Positions 43,996 to 52,525 of a stretch of 64,000 nucleotides of DNA are shown here, in pieces. How positions within the stretch are numbered: the first letter of the stretch is position 1; every line of letters starts with the position of its first letter. Made by a program: the position numbers and the translations under genes. Where the stretch lies: positions 39,652 to 103,651 of the forward strand of contig NZ_JBLBVK010000040.1 of NCBI RefSeq assembly GCF_047314965.1. Direction: 5' to 3'. Below the pieces are notes generated by a model that worked only from the letters and a program-made list of their open reading frames with translations, did not search any database and was not told the origin of the DNA. This DNA is from JAVJUV01 sp047314965. GTDB lineage: Bacteria; Pseudomonadota; Alphaproteobacteria; Rhodobacterales; Rhodobacteraceae.

Positions 43996-44028
43996 TGACT
44001 GTCCCTGCAGCCTTAGGAAAGTGAGACG

Positions 44029-45039
44029 ATGGACCTCTTGAACGCCCTAGTGGCCTTGGCAAACTTCGTCATCGTGCCGGCGGTCGCCTACGGCTCCCAG
44101 CTTGCGTTGGGTGCGCTTGGCGTCACGCTGATCTACGGCATCCTGCGGTTCTCGAACTTTGCCCACGGCGACACGATGGCCTTTGGCGCGATGGTGACAA
44201 TTCTCATGACGTGGTGGCTGCAGAGACTGGGCGTATCGCTTGGACCGCTACCGACGGCCTTGCTGGCGTTGCCGGTCGGCATTGCAGGTACCGCGCTTCT
44301 CGTCCTAGCGACCGACAGGCTGGTCTACAGATTCTACCGCGAGCAAAAAGCGGCGCCAGTCATCCTTGTTATCGTCTCGATGGGCGTGATGTTCGTGATG
44401 AACGGAATCGTACGCTTCATCATCGGGGTGGATGATCAGCGCTTTGCGGACGGGGCGCGTTTCATCATCTCGGCCCGCGACTTCAAGGAAATGACCGGAT
44501 TGGAGGAGGGCCTTGCCATCAAGGCAACCGCTGCCCTGACCGTTGTCGTGGCGATCATCGTGGTGGCCGCGTTGTTCTGGTTCCTGAACAACACGAGAAC
44601 CGGCAAGTCCATGCGGGCTTTTTCGGACAATGAGGATCTAGCCCTTCTGTCGGGCATCAACCCCGAACGCGTCGTCGCGATCACCTGGATCATCGTGGCT
44701 GGCCTCGCCACGATTGCCGGGGTGCTGTACGGGCTCGACAAGAGTTTCAAGCCGTTCACCTATTTCCAGCTGCTACTGCCGATCTTCGCGTCCGCGATTG
44801 TTGGCGGCCTGGGGAACCCGCTGGGCGCTATCGCAGGCGGTTTCGTGATCGCTTTTTCCGAGGTGACGGTGACTTATGCGTTCAAGAAAGTCGCCGGATA
44901 CATCCTGCCCGAAAGCCTTGAGCCCGATGGGCTGATTCAGCTTCTGTCGACCGACTACAAGTTCGCGGTCAGTTTCGCGATCCTGATCATAGTTCTGCTG
45001 TTCCGGCCGACCGGCCTCTTCAAGGGGAAAGCCGTATGA
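44029..45039 (+). CDS. LivH-type ABC transporter permease
   Basis: This 336-residue inner-membrane permease has about eight helices. Family pattern: LALGALGVTLIYGILRFSNFAHGD near the N-terminus (GLxYxxL..NFAHG), the coupling loop 'MRAFSDNEDLALLSGINPERV' and 'FASAIVGGLGNPLGAIAGG'. It overlaps the LivM-type gene by 4 bases. Confidence 0.93.
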   Translation: MDLLNALVALANFVIVPAVAYGSQLALGALGVTLIYGILRFSNFAHGDTMAFGAMVTILMTWWLQRLGVSLGPLPTALLALPVGIAGTALLVLATDRLVYRFYREQKAAPVILVIVSMGVMFVMNGIVRFIIGVDDQRFADGARFIISARDFKEMTGLEEGLAIKATAALTVVVAIIVVAALFWFLNNTRTGKSMRAFSDNEDLALLSGINPERVVAITWIIVAGLATIAGVLYGLDKSFKPFTYFQLLLPIFASAIVGGLGNPLGAIAGGFVIAFSEVTVTYAFKKVAGYILPESLEPDGLIQLLSTDYKFAVSFAILIIVLLFRPTGLFKGKAV

Positions 45040-46340
45040 CCCTGACATCCAGAGATATCCTGCTATTCGCGGTCGTCTTCGGCCTCATCGTTGCAACGGG
45101 TTTCCTGCAAAGCTGGAACGTGGCCCTAGGCATCGTGAACATGGGGCTGATCTCGGCGATCATGGCCCTCGGTGTGAACATGCAGTGGGGCTATGCCGGC
45201 CTGTTCAACATCGGCGTCATGGGTTTCGTGGCCTTGGGTGGTCTTGGCGCGGTCATTGTCTCGATGCCGCCGGTAGGAGAGGCATGGGCCGCTGGCGGGC
45301 TGCGCGTGGTCGGAGGATTGCTACTCGGGCTGCTGACCATCGTGGCCGCAGCCAAAGCATGGAAACGGATGCCCGCGGGCCGCGCACGCGCCGCGGCGAT
45401 GATCGCGATTCTGGTTGTCGGTTTCTTCGTTTTCCGGAACGTGTTCGATGCGGGCGTCGCCGCAGTCGAGGCCATCGATCCCGCAACCACCGGATATCTC
45501 GGTGGCCTTGGCCTGCCCGTGATCTTTGGGTGGCCGGTCGGCGCACTTCTGGCCGCCGGCGCTGCGTGGGTCGTCGGCAAGACCGCGCTCGGACTTCGGT
45601 CGGATTACCTTGCGATCGCAACCCTCGGGATTGCCGAAATCATCATTGCCATCCTCAAAAACGAGGACTGGCTGGCGCGCGGCGTGAAGAACGTGATCGG
45701 GATTCCGCGCCCCGTGCCCTATGAAATCCAGCTTCAGAAAAGTCCGGGCTTCATCGAATGGGTGAACGCCTGGGGCTTCGATCCGATGACGGCCTCGGCG
45801 ATATCGGTAAAGTTGGCCTACATGGGCCTGTTCCTTGGCGTTCTCGTCCTGCTGCTCTGGCTGGCCCAGTCTGCCTTGAATTCCCCCTGGGGCCGCATGA
45901 TGCGGGCCATTCGCGACAACGAGGTCGCAGCGGAGGCCATGGGCAAGGACGTAACCGCACGGCATCTGCAGATCTTTATCCTAGGTTCTGCGGTCTGCGG
46001 CCTTGCGGGCGCGATGATGACCACTCTTGACGGTCAGTTGACGCCCGGAACGTACCAGCCCTTGCGCTTCACCTTCCTGGTCTGGGTCATGGTGATCGTC
46101 GGCGGTTCCGGCAACAACTTCGGCGCGGTGCTGGGCGGGTTCCTGATCTGGTTCCTCTGGGTCATGGTCGAACCGATCGGCCAGAGCCTGATCGGGCTGG
46201 TGACCTCCGGCATGGCCGAAGGATCTTGGCTGAAGGAGCATCTTCTGGACAGCGCCGCGCATATGCGTCTGCTGACGATGGGGCTGATCCTGTTGCTGGT
46301 ACTTCGCTTCAGCCCGCGCGGGCTGATCCCCGAGCGGTGA
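45036..46340 (+). CDS. LivM-type ABC transporter permease
   Basis: This 434-residue permease is longer than LivH, as is usual for LivM. Motifs: NMQWGYAGLFNIGVMGFVALG, ALGLRSDYLAIATLGIAEII, the coupling loop MMRAIRDNEVAAEAMGKDV and 'FLVWVMVIVGGSGNNFGAVLGG'. Extra helices at about residues 85-150 distinguish it. Its stop overlaps the GTG of a MobA-like gene, an unusual partner for a transporter. Confidence 0.93.
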   Translation: MTLTSRDILLFAVVFGLIVATGFLQSWNVALGIVNMGLISAIMALGVNMQWGYAGLFNIGVMGFVALGGLGAVIVSMPPVGEAWAAGGLRVVGGLLLGLLTIVAAAKAWKRMPAGRARAAAMIAILVVGFFVFRNVFDAGVAAVEAIDPATTGYLGGLGLPVIFGWPVGALLAAGAAWVVGKTALGLRSDYLAIATLGIAEIIIAILKNEDWLARGVKNVIGIPRPVPYEIQLQKSPGFIEWVNAWGFDPMTASAISVKLAYMGLFLGVLVLLLWLAQSALNSPWGRMMRAIRDNEVAAEAMGKDVTARHLQIFILGSAVCGLAGAMMTTLDGQLTPGTYQPLRFTFLVWVMVIVGGSGNNFGAVLGGFLIWFLWVMVEPIGQSLIGLVTSGMAEGSWLKEHLLDSAAHMRLLTMGLILLLVLRFSPRGLIPER

Positions 46341-46963
46341 TCGTCACCTTCATTCCGGCGGCGGGGCGCTCCAGCCGGATGCGGGGGCGCGACAAACTGC
46401 TGGAAACCGTGGGCGGTGTACCGATCCTGCGGCGCGCGGCTATCGAGGCCCTGAAGGCGGGGGTCGGTCCGGTGATCGTCGGCATCGGGCCGGAAGACCG
46501 GGAGCGGCGGAAGGCGCTGCGCAATCTCGACGTCGATATCCTTGACGTCGAGGACGCCGCGGAGGGCATGGCCGCCACCCTGCGGGCCGGCGCGCGGGCC
46601 GCGCTTGCGGCGATGAATGCCACTTGGGAGGGCGATTACGAATACTTCGGGATGCTGGTGATGCTGCCGGACATGCCGGGGATAGAGGCATCCGACATCA
46701 TGGAGATGGACCGGGTGTTCCAGGCGCGGGGTGGTCCCGTCGTGCGAGCGACGACCGAGGATGGACGCGCGGGGCATCCCGTTCTGTTTCCCGATCACGC
46801 GGTGCGCGACTTCGAAACCCTGTCCGGTGACAAGGGCGCGGCAGCGATGATGGAGGGGGAGCGCATCGAGTTCGTGGCGCTGCCCGGTCAGCGCGCAGTT
46901 CAGGATCTGGACACGCCCGAGGACTGGGACGCCTGGCGCGCGGAGACGGACCATCCACGATAG
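46337..46963 (+). CDS. MobA-like nucleotidyltransferase family protein
   Basis: This 208-residue protein has a GTP/CTP-transferase fold related to MobA, MocA and IspD. It has the nucleotide loop FIPAAGRSSRMRGRDKLLE at the N-terminus, VGIGPEDRERR, LPDMPGI with the metal-binding Asp, and GHPVLFP followed by SGDKGAA, as in molybdenum cytidylyl- or guanylyltransferases. The GTG start overlaps the LivM stop. Function could be cofactor maturation or sugar nucleotide formation. Linkage with liv and psu genes leaves it open. Confidence 0.8.
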   Translation: MIVTFIPAAGRSSRMRGRDKLLETVGGVPILRRAAIEALKAGVGPVIVGIGPEDRERRKALRNLDVDILDVEDAAEGMAATLRAGARAALAAMNATWEGDYEYFGMLVMLPDMPGIEASDIMEMDRVFQARGGPVVRATTEDGRAGHPVLFPDHAVRDFETLSGDKGAAAMMEGERIEFVALPGQRAVQDLDTPEDWDAWRAETDHPR

Positions 46964-47022
46964 GCCCGCGACCGGCCCAGCGCTCTCTTGCCAAGTCCGC
47001 GCTTTCAGGCCACACCCGCCGC

Positions 47023-47916
47023 ATGGAAGGCACTCGCGACATCGTTTGCATTGGCTCGGTCCTCTGGGACGTGATCGGACGTTCCGGCGCCGTGATGCGT
47101 GTGGGGTCTGACGTTCCCGGGCGGATCACCCGACTGCCGGGCGGCGTGGCGATGAACATCGCGATGACCCTTCGGCGCTTCGGATTGCATCCTGTCCTGC
47201 TGACGGCGATCGGCCGGGACGAGGAGGGCGAGGAGCTGATCGCTGCCGCGGAGCGGCTGGGCATGGAAACCGGACTTATCTACCGTTCGGACGATCTTCC
47301 CACGGATATCTACATGGCTGTCGAGGGCGCCAATGGGCTGATCGCCGCCATTGCGGATGCACATTCTCTTGAGGCTGCGGGCGACAAGATCCTCCGGCCT
47401 CTTTCCGACGGACGGCTGGGCAACCCAAACACCCCTTTTTCCGGATTGATCGCTCTTGATGGGAACCTGACCGAAGACCTGCTGGCTGAAATCGCGCGGA
47501 GCCCGCTTTTCGCGGCGGCGGACCTCCGGGTTGCCCCGGCCTCGCCCGGCAAGGCCGAGCGGTTGCTGCCGTTGCTCTCCTGCCCGCAGGCGACGATCTA
47601 CGTGAACCTCGAAGAGGCCGGGTTGCTCTGCCAGGACAGTTTCGAGACGGCCGAAATCGCCGTCAATACCATGCTTCAGCGTGGCGCCGCGAATGTGCTG
47701 GTCACGGACGGAGGGCGGATCGCTGCGCATGGCTCGCCCGAGGGGGTGATCACAGCAGAGCCTCCGCAGGTCCTGGTGACGCGCGTGACCGGAGCCGGCG
47801 ACACCTTCATGGCGGCGCATATCGCCGCCGAAGCTCGGGGTGAAGCGCGCGAAAAGGCGCTGTTCACGGCGCTGAAAGCAGCTGCGGATTATGTCAGTGG
47901 GGACGTGAGATCATGA
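47023..47916 (+). CDS. psuK: PfkB family carbohydrate kinase, probable pseudouridine kinase
   Basis: This 297-residue ribokinase-fold kinase has LPGGVAMNIAMTLRRFGLHP (substrate GGxxxN), TAIGRDEEGEEL, NLEEAGLL in place of NxxE, and the catalytic TGAGDTFMAAHIAA with Asp as base. It overlaps psuG by 4 bases. In characterised pathways PsuK phosphorylates pseudouridine to the 5'-phosphate that PsuG splits. Assignment of substrate rests on this neighbour. Confidence 0.85.
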   Translation: MEGTRDIVCIGSVLWDVIGRSGAVMRVGSDVPGRITRLPGGVAMNIAMTLRRFGLHPVLLTAIGRDEEGEELIAAAERLGMETGLIYRSDDLPTDIYMAVEGANGLIAAIADAHSLEAAGDKILRPLSDGRLGNPNTPFSGLIALDGNLTEDLLAEIARSPLFAAADLRVAPASPGKAERLLPLLSCPQATIYVNLEEAGLLCQDSFETAEIAVNTMLQRGAANVLVTDGGRIAAHGSPEGVITAEPPQVLVTRVTGAGDTFMAAHIAAEARGEAREKALFTALKAAADYVSGDVRS

Positions 47917-48851
47917 CATTTCCAATGGATCTGGCACCGGACGTAAGTGACGCACTGGCCTCTCGAAAACCGGTCGTAGCGCTGGAATCGACGATCATCA
48001 GCCACGGAATGCCATTTCCCCGAAATATCGAAACCGCCCGCGCGGCCGAGGCGGCGATCAGGGAAAGCGGCGCCACGCCCGCAACCATTGCCGTTCTGGA
48101 CGGGCGAATCCGGATCGGGATTTCGGACGCGGAACTGGAACGTCTCGGTGACCCGGATAGCGACGGCATCGAGAAACTGTCCCGTCGCGATCTTGCAGCG
48201 TGTCTTGCCACAGGCGGTTCCGGCGCGACGACGGTCGCGGCCACAATGATCTGCGCCAACCTTGCCGGGATCAGGGTATTTGCGACCGGCGGCATCGGCG
48301 GTGTTCACCGGGGCGCCGAACTGAATTTCGACATCTCGGCGGATCTGCAGGAACTGGCGCAGACTCCGGTGACCGTTGTGTGTGCAGGAGCGAAGGCAAT
48401 CCTCGACATTCCGAAAACCCTGGAAGTGCTTGAAACACTTGGGGTGCCGGTGCTCAGCTTTGGTCAAGACCTGTTCCCCGCCTTCTGGTCCCGCTGGCAT
48501 CCGGACCGCATTGCATCACCGGGGACCGTTTCATCGACGGGGGAAATAGCCGATCGGATCCTCATGTCGCAAAGACTTGGCCTCAAAGCCGGGCATCTTG
48601 TTGCGAACCCCATTCCCGAGACCGATGAGATCCCCGGAGAGGTGATCGGGCCAATCATCGAGCAATCGCTGAAGGACGCGGAGGCGAATCCGGATATCTC
48701 GGGCAAGAGGCTCACCCCGTTTCTGCTGGACCGCGTTTTCGCCCTGACCGAGGGCCGTTCCCTGGACTCCAATATCGCGCTTGTGCTCAACAACGCGCGA
48801 CTGGCCGCGAAAATTGCTGCTGACCTGTGCGACAGGGCGGGAAACAAATGA
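47913..48851 (+). CDS. psuG: Pseudouridine-5'-phosphate glycosidase
   Basis: This 312-residue enzyme cleaves the C-C glycosidic bond of pseudouridine 5'-phosphate to uracil and ribose 5-phosphate. Strong signatures: VALESTIISHGMPFPRN, IEKLSRRDLAACLATGGSGA with the active-site Lys, VFATGGIGGVHRGAE, VVCAGAKAILDIPKTLE with the second Lys, and NPIPETDEIP. A C-terminal SLDSNIALVLNNARLAAKIA completes the active site. The family is present whole, with no truncation. Confidence 0.95.
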   Translation: MTFPMDLAPDVSDALASRKPVVALESTIISHGMPFPRNIETARAAEAAIRESGATPATIAVLDGRIRIGISDAELERLGDPDSDGIEKLSRRDLAACLATGGSGATTVAATMICANLAGIRVFATGGIGGVHRGAELNFDISADLQELAQTPVTVVCAGAKAILDIPKTLEVLETLGVPVLSFGQDLFPAFWSRWHPDRIASPGTVSSTGEIADRILMSQRLGLKAGHLVANPIPETDEIPGEVIGPIIEQSLKDAEANPDISGKRLTPFLLDRVFALTEGRSLDSNIALVLNNARLAAKIAADLCDRAGNK

Positions 48852-48921
48852 TTTCAACCGGTACTGTTGCCGCCGTCATTCGGACCGCTTACGTTACGGG
48901 CATACCAGCGAGCCCCGCCAG

Positions 48922-49644
48922 ATGACGACACCGTTCGAAGAAGATCATGAACCCCGGAAACGCCGCAGCGTCTTTGCGTGGTTCCGAAGCTCGTTCCTGA
49001 CCGGCCTCGTGGTGATCGCACCCATCGGTCTGACGCTCTGGCTGATCTGGACCGTCGCGGGCTGGGTCGACAGCTGGGTTCTTCCTTTCGTTCCCGTGTG
49101 GTTGCGGCCTGATCAGTACGTCGGGCTGAACATCCGCGGTATCGGCGTTATTGTCTTCCTCATCTTCACGATCATCGTCGGCTGGATGGCCAAGGGGATC
49201 ATCGGTAAATCGCTGATCCGCTGGGCCGAGAGCGTAGTTCAGAACCTGCCGGTGGTGCGGTCTGTCTATAACGGACTGAAACAGATCGCGGAGACCGTTT
49301 TCGCCCAGTCGGAAACCTCGTTCGACAAGGCCTGCCTCGTCGAGTACCCGCGCAAGGGTATCTGGGCTATCGCGTTCATGTCGACCTCGGCCAAAGGCGA
49401 AATTTCCTCCAAGATCGCAGTCGAAGGCGACAAAGCCGCCGTGTTCCTGCCGACCACCCCGAACCCGACCTCGGGGTTTCTTCTGTTTCTGCCCAAATCG
49501 GACGTCATTCCGCTGGAGATGAGCGTCGAAGATGCCGCCAAGCTGGTGATATCCGCCGGCCTCGTCTATCCCGACGGCTCCAAGGCCCTGCCTACGCCGA
49601 TCGGCAATGTCCGCCCACCTGCGGCACGCGCATCCGGCACCTGA
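48922..49644 (+). CDS. DUF502 family membrane protein
   Basis: This 240-residue protein has two N-terminal helices (about 24-48 and 72-92; FLTGLVVIAPIGLTLWLIW and GIGVIVFLIFTIIVGWMA). The DUF502 soluble part follows: SVVQNLPVVRSVYNGLKQIAE, 'KACLVEYPRKGIWAIAFMS' and 'VFLPTTPNPTSGFLLFLPK'. The family is widespread in proteobacteria and its function is unknown. The ATG at 48922 follows CCAGAT without a strong ribosome site. It is likely monocistronic. Confidence 0.88.
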   Translation: MTTPFEEDHEPRKRRSVFAWFRSSFLTGLVVIAPIGLTLWLIWTVAGWVDSWVLPFVPVWLRPDQYVGLNIRGIGVIVFLIFTIIVGWMAKGIIGKSLIRWAESVVQNLPVVRSVYNGLKQIAETVFAQSETSFDKACLVEYPRKGIWAIAFMSTSAKGEISSKIAVEGDKAAVFLPTTPNPTSGFLLFLPKSDVIPLEMSVEDAAKLVISAGLVYPDGSKALPTPIGNVRPPAARASGT

Positions 49645-49714
49645 TTATGCACTCGACCTCGTAGAGAGGCGTTTCCTCCAACTCCGAGGAACTCCGTCAA
49701 ACGGGCAAACCGGC

Positions 49715-50488
49715 CTACTGGGCCGACCATCCTCCATCGGCGGAAATCGCCGTGCCCGTTATCTGGCTGGCCGCATCCGAGCATAGGAAGGTCACGATAC
49801 CCGCGATCTGTTCGACGGTGACGAACGCTTTCGAGGGCTGTTTGAGCAGGATGACTTTCTCGATCGCCTCGTCTTCCGAAATGCCGTACTCCTTCGCAGT
49901 CGCCGGAATCTGCTTTTCTACCAAAGGAGTAAGCACATAACCGGGGCAGATGGCGTTGGCCGTGATCGGCTCCTTGGCGGTTTCCAGCCCAACGACCTTG
50001 GTCATGCCGACGACGCCGTGCTTGGCCGTGACATAGGCCGACTTGAAGGGGCTGGCGCGGAGGCCGTGGGCGGAGGCGATGTTGATGATGCGGCCCCAGC
50101 CGGCTTTGCGCATCATCGGGAGCGCTGCAGCGGTGGTGTGGAACGCCGAGGACATGTTGATCGCAATGATCGCATCCCATTTTTCGACCGGGAATTCAGG
50201 GACAGGGGCCACGTGCTGGATACCCGCGTTGTTGACGAGGATGTCGCAGGCACCCGCCTTTTCAATCAGGGCACGGCAGTCCTCGCCCTTCGACATATCA
50301 GCCTGGATGTACCGCGCGTTCGTGCCGGTTTCCTGAGATATTTCAGCGGCTAACGCGTGATCGTCCGGAGCGTCGGTGAACGAGTTCAACACCACGTCCG
50401 CTCCCTGGCGGGCCAATTCCCAGGCAACGCCGAGGCCGATGCCAGAGTTCGATCCGGTGATGACGGCGGTCTTTCCTCTCAGCGACAT
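49715..50488 (-). CDS. bdhA: 3-hydroxybutyrate dehydrogenase
   Basis: This 257-residue short-chain dehydrogenase interconverts D-3-hydroxybutyrate and acetoacetate with NAD, in polyhydroxybutyrate turnover. It has the cofactor motif TGSNSGIGLG, NNAG, catalytic Ser in INIASAHG, YVTAK (Tyr and Lys) and CPGYVLTPLVEKQI. The segment NNAGIQHVAPVPEFPVEKWD is characteristic of BdhA. The start at 50488 gives the usual length. A repeat block (50574-50614) and hairpin repeats lie upstream. Confidence 0.93.
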   Translation of the reverse strand: MSLRGKTAVITGSNSGIGLGVAWELARQGADVVLNSFTDAPDDHALAAEISQETGTNARYIQADMSKGEDCRALIEKAGACDILVNNAGIQHVAPVPEFPVEKWDAIIAINMSSAFHTTAAALPMMRKAGWGRIINIASAHGLRASPFKSAYVTAKHGVVGMTKVVGLETAKEPITANAICPGYVLTPLVEKQIPATAKEYGISEDEAIEKVILLKQPSKAFVTVEQIAGIVTFLCSDAASQITGTAISADGGWSAQ

Positions 50489-50573
50489 GTGCGGGCTCCC
50501 TTCGCGGCTGCGGCAATTCTTTCGCGCCTGCAACATACCGGGTTCGCCCGGCTCTGCCAGCCCCGAAATCGCC

Positions 50574-50614
50574 GTCGGCAAAGCGTCGGCGAAGCGTCGG
50601 CAAAACGTATGGCA
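50574..50614 (-). repeat. Short tandem repeat upstream of bdhA
   Basis: Three 11-base units (GTCGGCAAAGC, GTCGGCGAAGC, GTCGGCAAAAC) run 50574-50606, then GTATGGCA. Read on the minus strand this gives TGCCATACGTTTTGCCGACGC, 19 of 21 bases like the repeat at 37773. In both places the unit points towards the downstream gene. Confidence 0.75.
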
Positions 50615-50654
50615 CGGGCGTGCGGCCGATTTACCGGCAGTCAGGAATGTCCCG

Positions 50655-50793
50655 GGCCGAGGGGGCGCTGCCCCCGCTCGCGCATGGCGCGAGCCCCCCG
50701 AAGTATTTTGGCCAAGAGGAAGCGCAAAATCGATTCAAATTGTCTTCTTCTTTTTTCAAATACTCCGGGGAGCGCGAGGGGTAGCGCCCCTCG
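50655..50793 (+). repeat. Facing pair of REP-like elements
   Basis: The left half has stems GGGGGC/GCCCCC (50661-50675) and GCTCGCGC/GCGCGAGC (50676-50694), then the arm GAAGTATTTTGGCCAAGAGG. The right half has the inverted arm CTTCTTCTTTTTTCAAATAC (50744-50763), then CGGGGAGCGCGAGGGGTAGC with GCCCCTC. This is the same design as 8905-9134. No gene lies between bdhA and 50869. Confidence 0.7.
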
Positions 50794-50868
50794 CATCCGC
50801 AGGACAAGACCCGGACAAAGTCTGACCGCATTTCGACGTTAGGCTCGGCAAACCGATTTGGAGCACAT

Positions 50869-51333
50869 ATGGCTTTGTCGAGCCGACACCTGTTGATTGC
50901 AGCCCTGCTGGCCTCAGGCCTTCTTTCCCTTCCCGGCACGCCCCGAGCCGACGGGATTCTTCCGGTCGCGTAGGGCCGGCATTCGACCGTCCTAATTCTT
51001 CACGCCACCACGCCGCCGCCTCCGACGGGTTCGTGGGTCGAGTTCATCGCCAAAGACGACAGGGGCATTCCCCAATTGATTGGGGTCATCGAATTCGTTC
51101 TCGGACAGCGCGATGACGCCGTCTTTATCGAACTGTCCGAAGTGGACGCGATGCAGATGGCCCGCGCCGGGCAAGCGAACCCTCTGCGCCTTCGGAAGTT
51201 CGCCGAGCCCGACCCCGAGGCCGTGGCGGAACGGCAAAGGTTCCGGGATAGCGGACAGCGGGTGACGCTGGCTCCGCGTCTCAGGACTATCACCGCGCCG
51301 GTGAACGTGTCGGGCGAGGTGGCGGGCGAATGA
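50869..51333 (+). pseudogene. Small secreted protein interrupted by an in-frame amber codon
   Basis: The frame from ATG 50869 gives a good signal peptide (HLLIAALLASGLLSLPG, cleavage near RADG) and stops at TAG 50971-50973 after 34 codons. The same frame continues open for 119 codons to a TGA at 51331-51333. The continuation reads protein-like: TGSWVEFIAKDDRGIPQLIG, VIEFVLGQRDDAVFIELSEV and AGQANPLRLRKFAEPDPEAV. The simplest reading is one exported protein of about 154 residues broken by a point mutation, a base-call error or read-through. An independent 85-residue gene from ATG 51076 is the alternative. I do not recognise the family. Confidence 0.6.
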
Positions 51334-51347
51334 AATCTGTTCACGCC

Positions 51348-52436
51348 TCAGCCACGCCAGTCCGCAACGCCCGCGACCATCCGGTCGATCAGGACCGGTC
51401 CCTCGGCAAGCACGAAGCGGCGCCACGCAATATCGGTCGGACAGCAAAGGGTCACGTAGTCCCGGCGCAGCGAGTCGCGGTCAGGATCGTCCTGCCCCTC
51501 GTGCCTCAGCCAGCGGTCCAGCCGGTCGCCGCGAAAGACCGAATAGGCGTCGCCCGTGCCGAACTCGAACACCGCGCCTGCGACGCGCGCACCGGGTACC
51601 TCCTGACCGATGGCCTGCCACAGCAGACCCGCATACCGCGCCGGAACCGGCGATTGCAGGCCGGTGCCATCGGGGCGGTCGAGTTGCCACCACCGGGCGG
51701 CCCGGGCGTATTCGGCGCTGTCGCGGGACGAGAACACGATGGGGACGATCTCGCCGTATTCACCCATGCCCGTGTGCCAGTCGATGAACCCGATGCGCTG
51801 CGAACCGGACAAGTGGTCGGCTACGATCCGGCGGAAGGTGAGGTTCGACCATTCGGGCGCGGTGCCGGTAAAGAAGATGCCGTCGGACCACGCGCTTTGG
51901 CCTTCGACGGCCTGGCTTTCGATGCTTGCCCCGGCAGCGGCGATCTCGGCCCGATAGCCGCGATGGGCCGCAAGGTGCGCCTCGGCGCTGTCGGCGGGCC
52001 CGTGCAGGAAAGGCATCAGCCGGTCATAGGCCGGGTTCGGGCGCGAGAATCCGGGTGCGAAGTCGTTGAAGTTGCGGTTCAGATCGACGTTGTTCTCGGT
52101 CGCGCGCGTGCCGTGGGAGAAACCCCAAGGATTGACGGCGTGGACCAGAACCAGCCGCAGCCCGGCGATGGCCTCAGCGGAGGCGCATTCGCAAAGCCAG
52201 CGATGCTGGATTGCCGAGCCGCACCCGGCCTCGGATCCGTGCGTTCCCGAGATCACGATGGCCGCACTGTCGGCGTCACGATCTCCCAGAACGGCAACGT
52301 CGACGGCAAGCTCTTCGCCGTCCCTGCCCCGGATGTCCTCCCTGCGATAGCTGTGGAGTGTCGCGCCCGCCTTTCGGGCGGCCAAGACGAACCTGTCCCG
52401 CGCCTCGGCGTAGTTCCTGGAAAACGAGTCCGGCAT
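51348..52436 (-). CDS. DUF2817 / M14-like zinc carboxypeptidase family protein
   Basis: This 362-residue protein is related to succinylglutamate desuccinylases and M14 peptidases. Metal and catalytic motifs: GTHGSEAGCG (HxxE zinc ligands), VHAVNPWGFSHGTRATENNV (substrate Arg), DLNRNF, FIDWHTGMGEYG (third ligand) and a late AVFEFGTGDA with the catalytic Glu. No signal peptide is seen, so it is probably cytoplasmic. The start at ATG 52436 is chosen over an adjacent TTG. Substrate unknown. Confidence 0.85.
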   Translation of the reverse strand: MPDSFSRNYAEARDRFVLAARKAGATLHSYRREDIRGRDGEELAVDVAVLGDRDADSAAIVISGTHGSEAGCGSAIQHRWLCECASAEAIAGLRLVLVHAVNPWGFSHGTRATENNVDLNRNFNDFAPGFSRPNPAYDRLMPFLHGPADSAEAHLAAHRGYRAEIAAAGASIESQAVEGQSAWSDGIFFTGTAPEWSNLTFRRIVADHLSGSQRIGFIDWHTGMGEYGEIVPIVFSSRDSAEYARAARWWQLDRPDGTGLQSPVPARYAGLLWQAIGQEVPGARVAGAVFEFGTGDAYSVFRGDRLDRWLRHEGQDDPDRDSLRRDYVTLCCPTDIAWRRFVLAEGPVLIDRMVAGVADWRG

Positions 52437-52525
52437 CAAGGCGACCTCGATCAGGATGGCGGCCCGATGCCGTCTCCACGGCGCAGACTAGTCCGCGCCG
52501 CGGAACCTGAAAACCGGTTTCGCGC

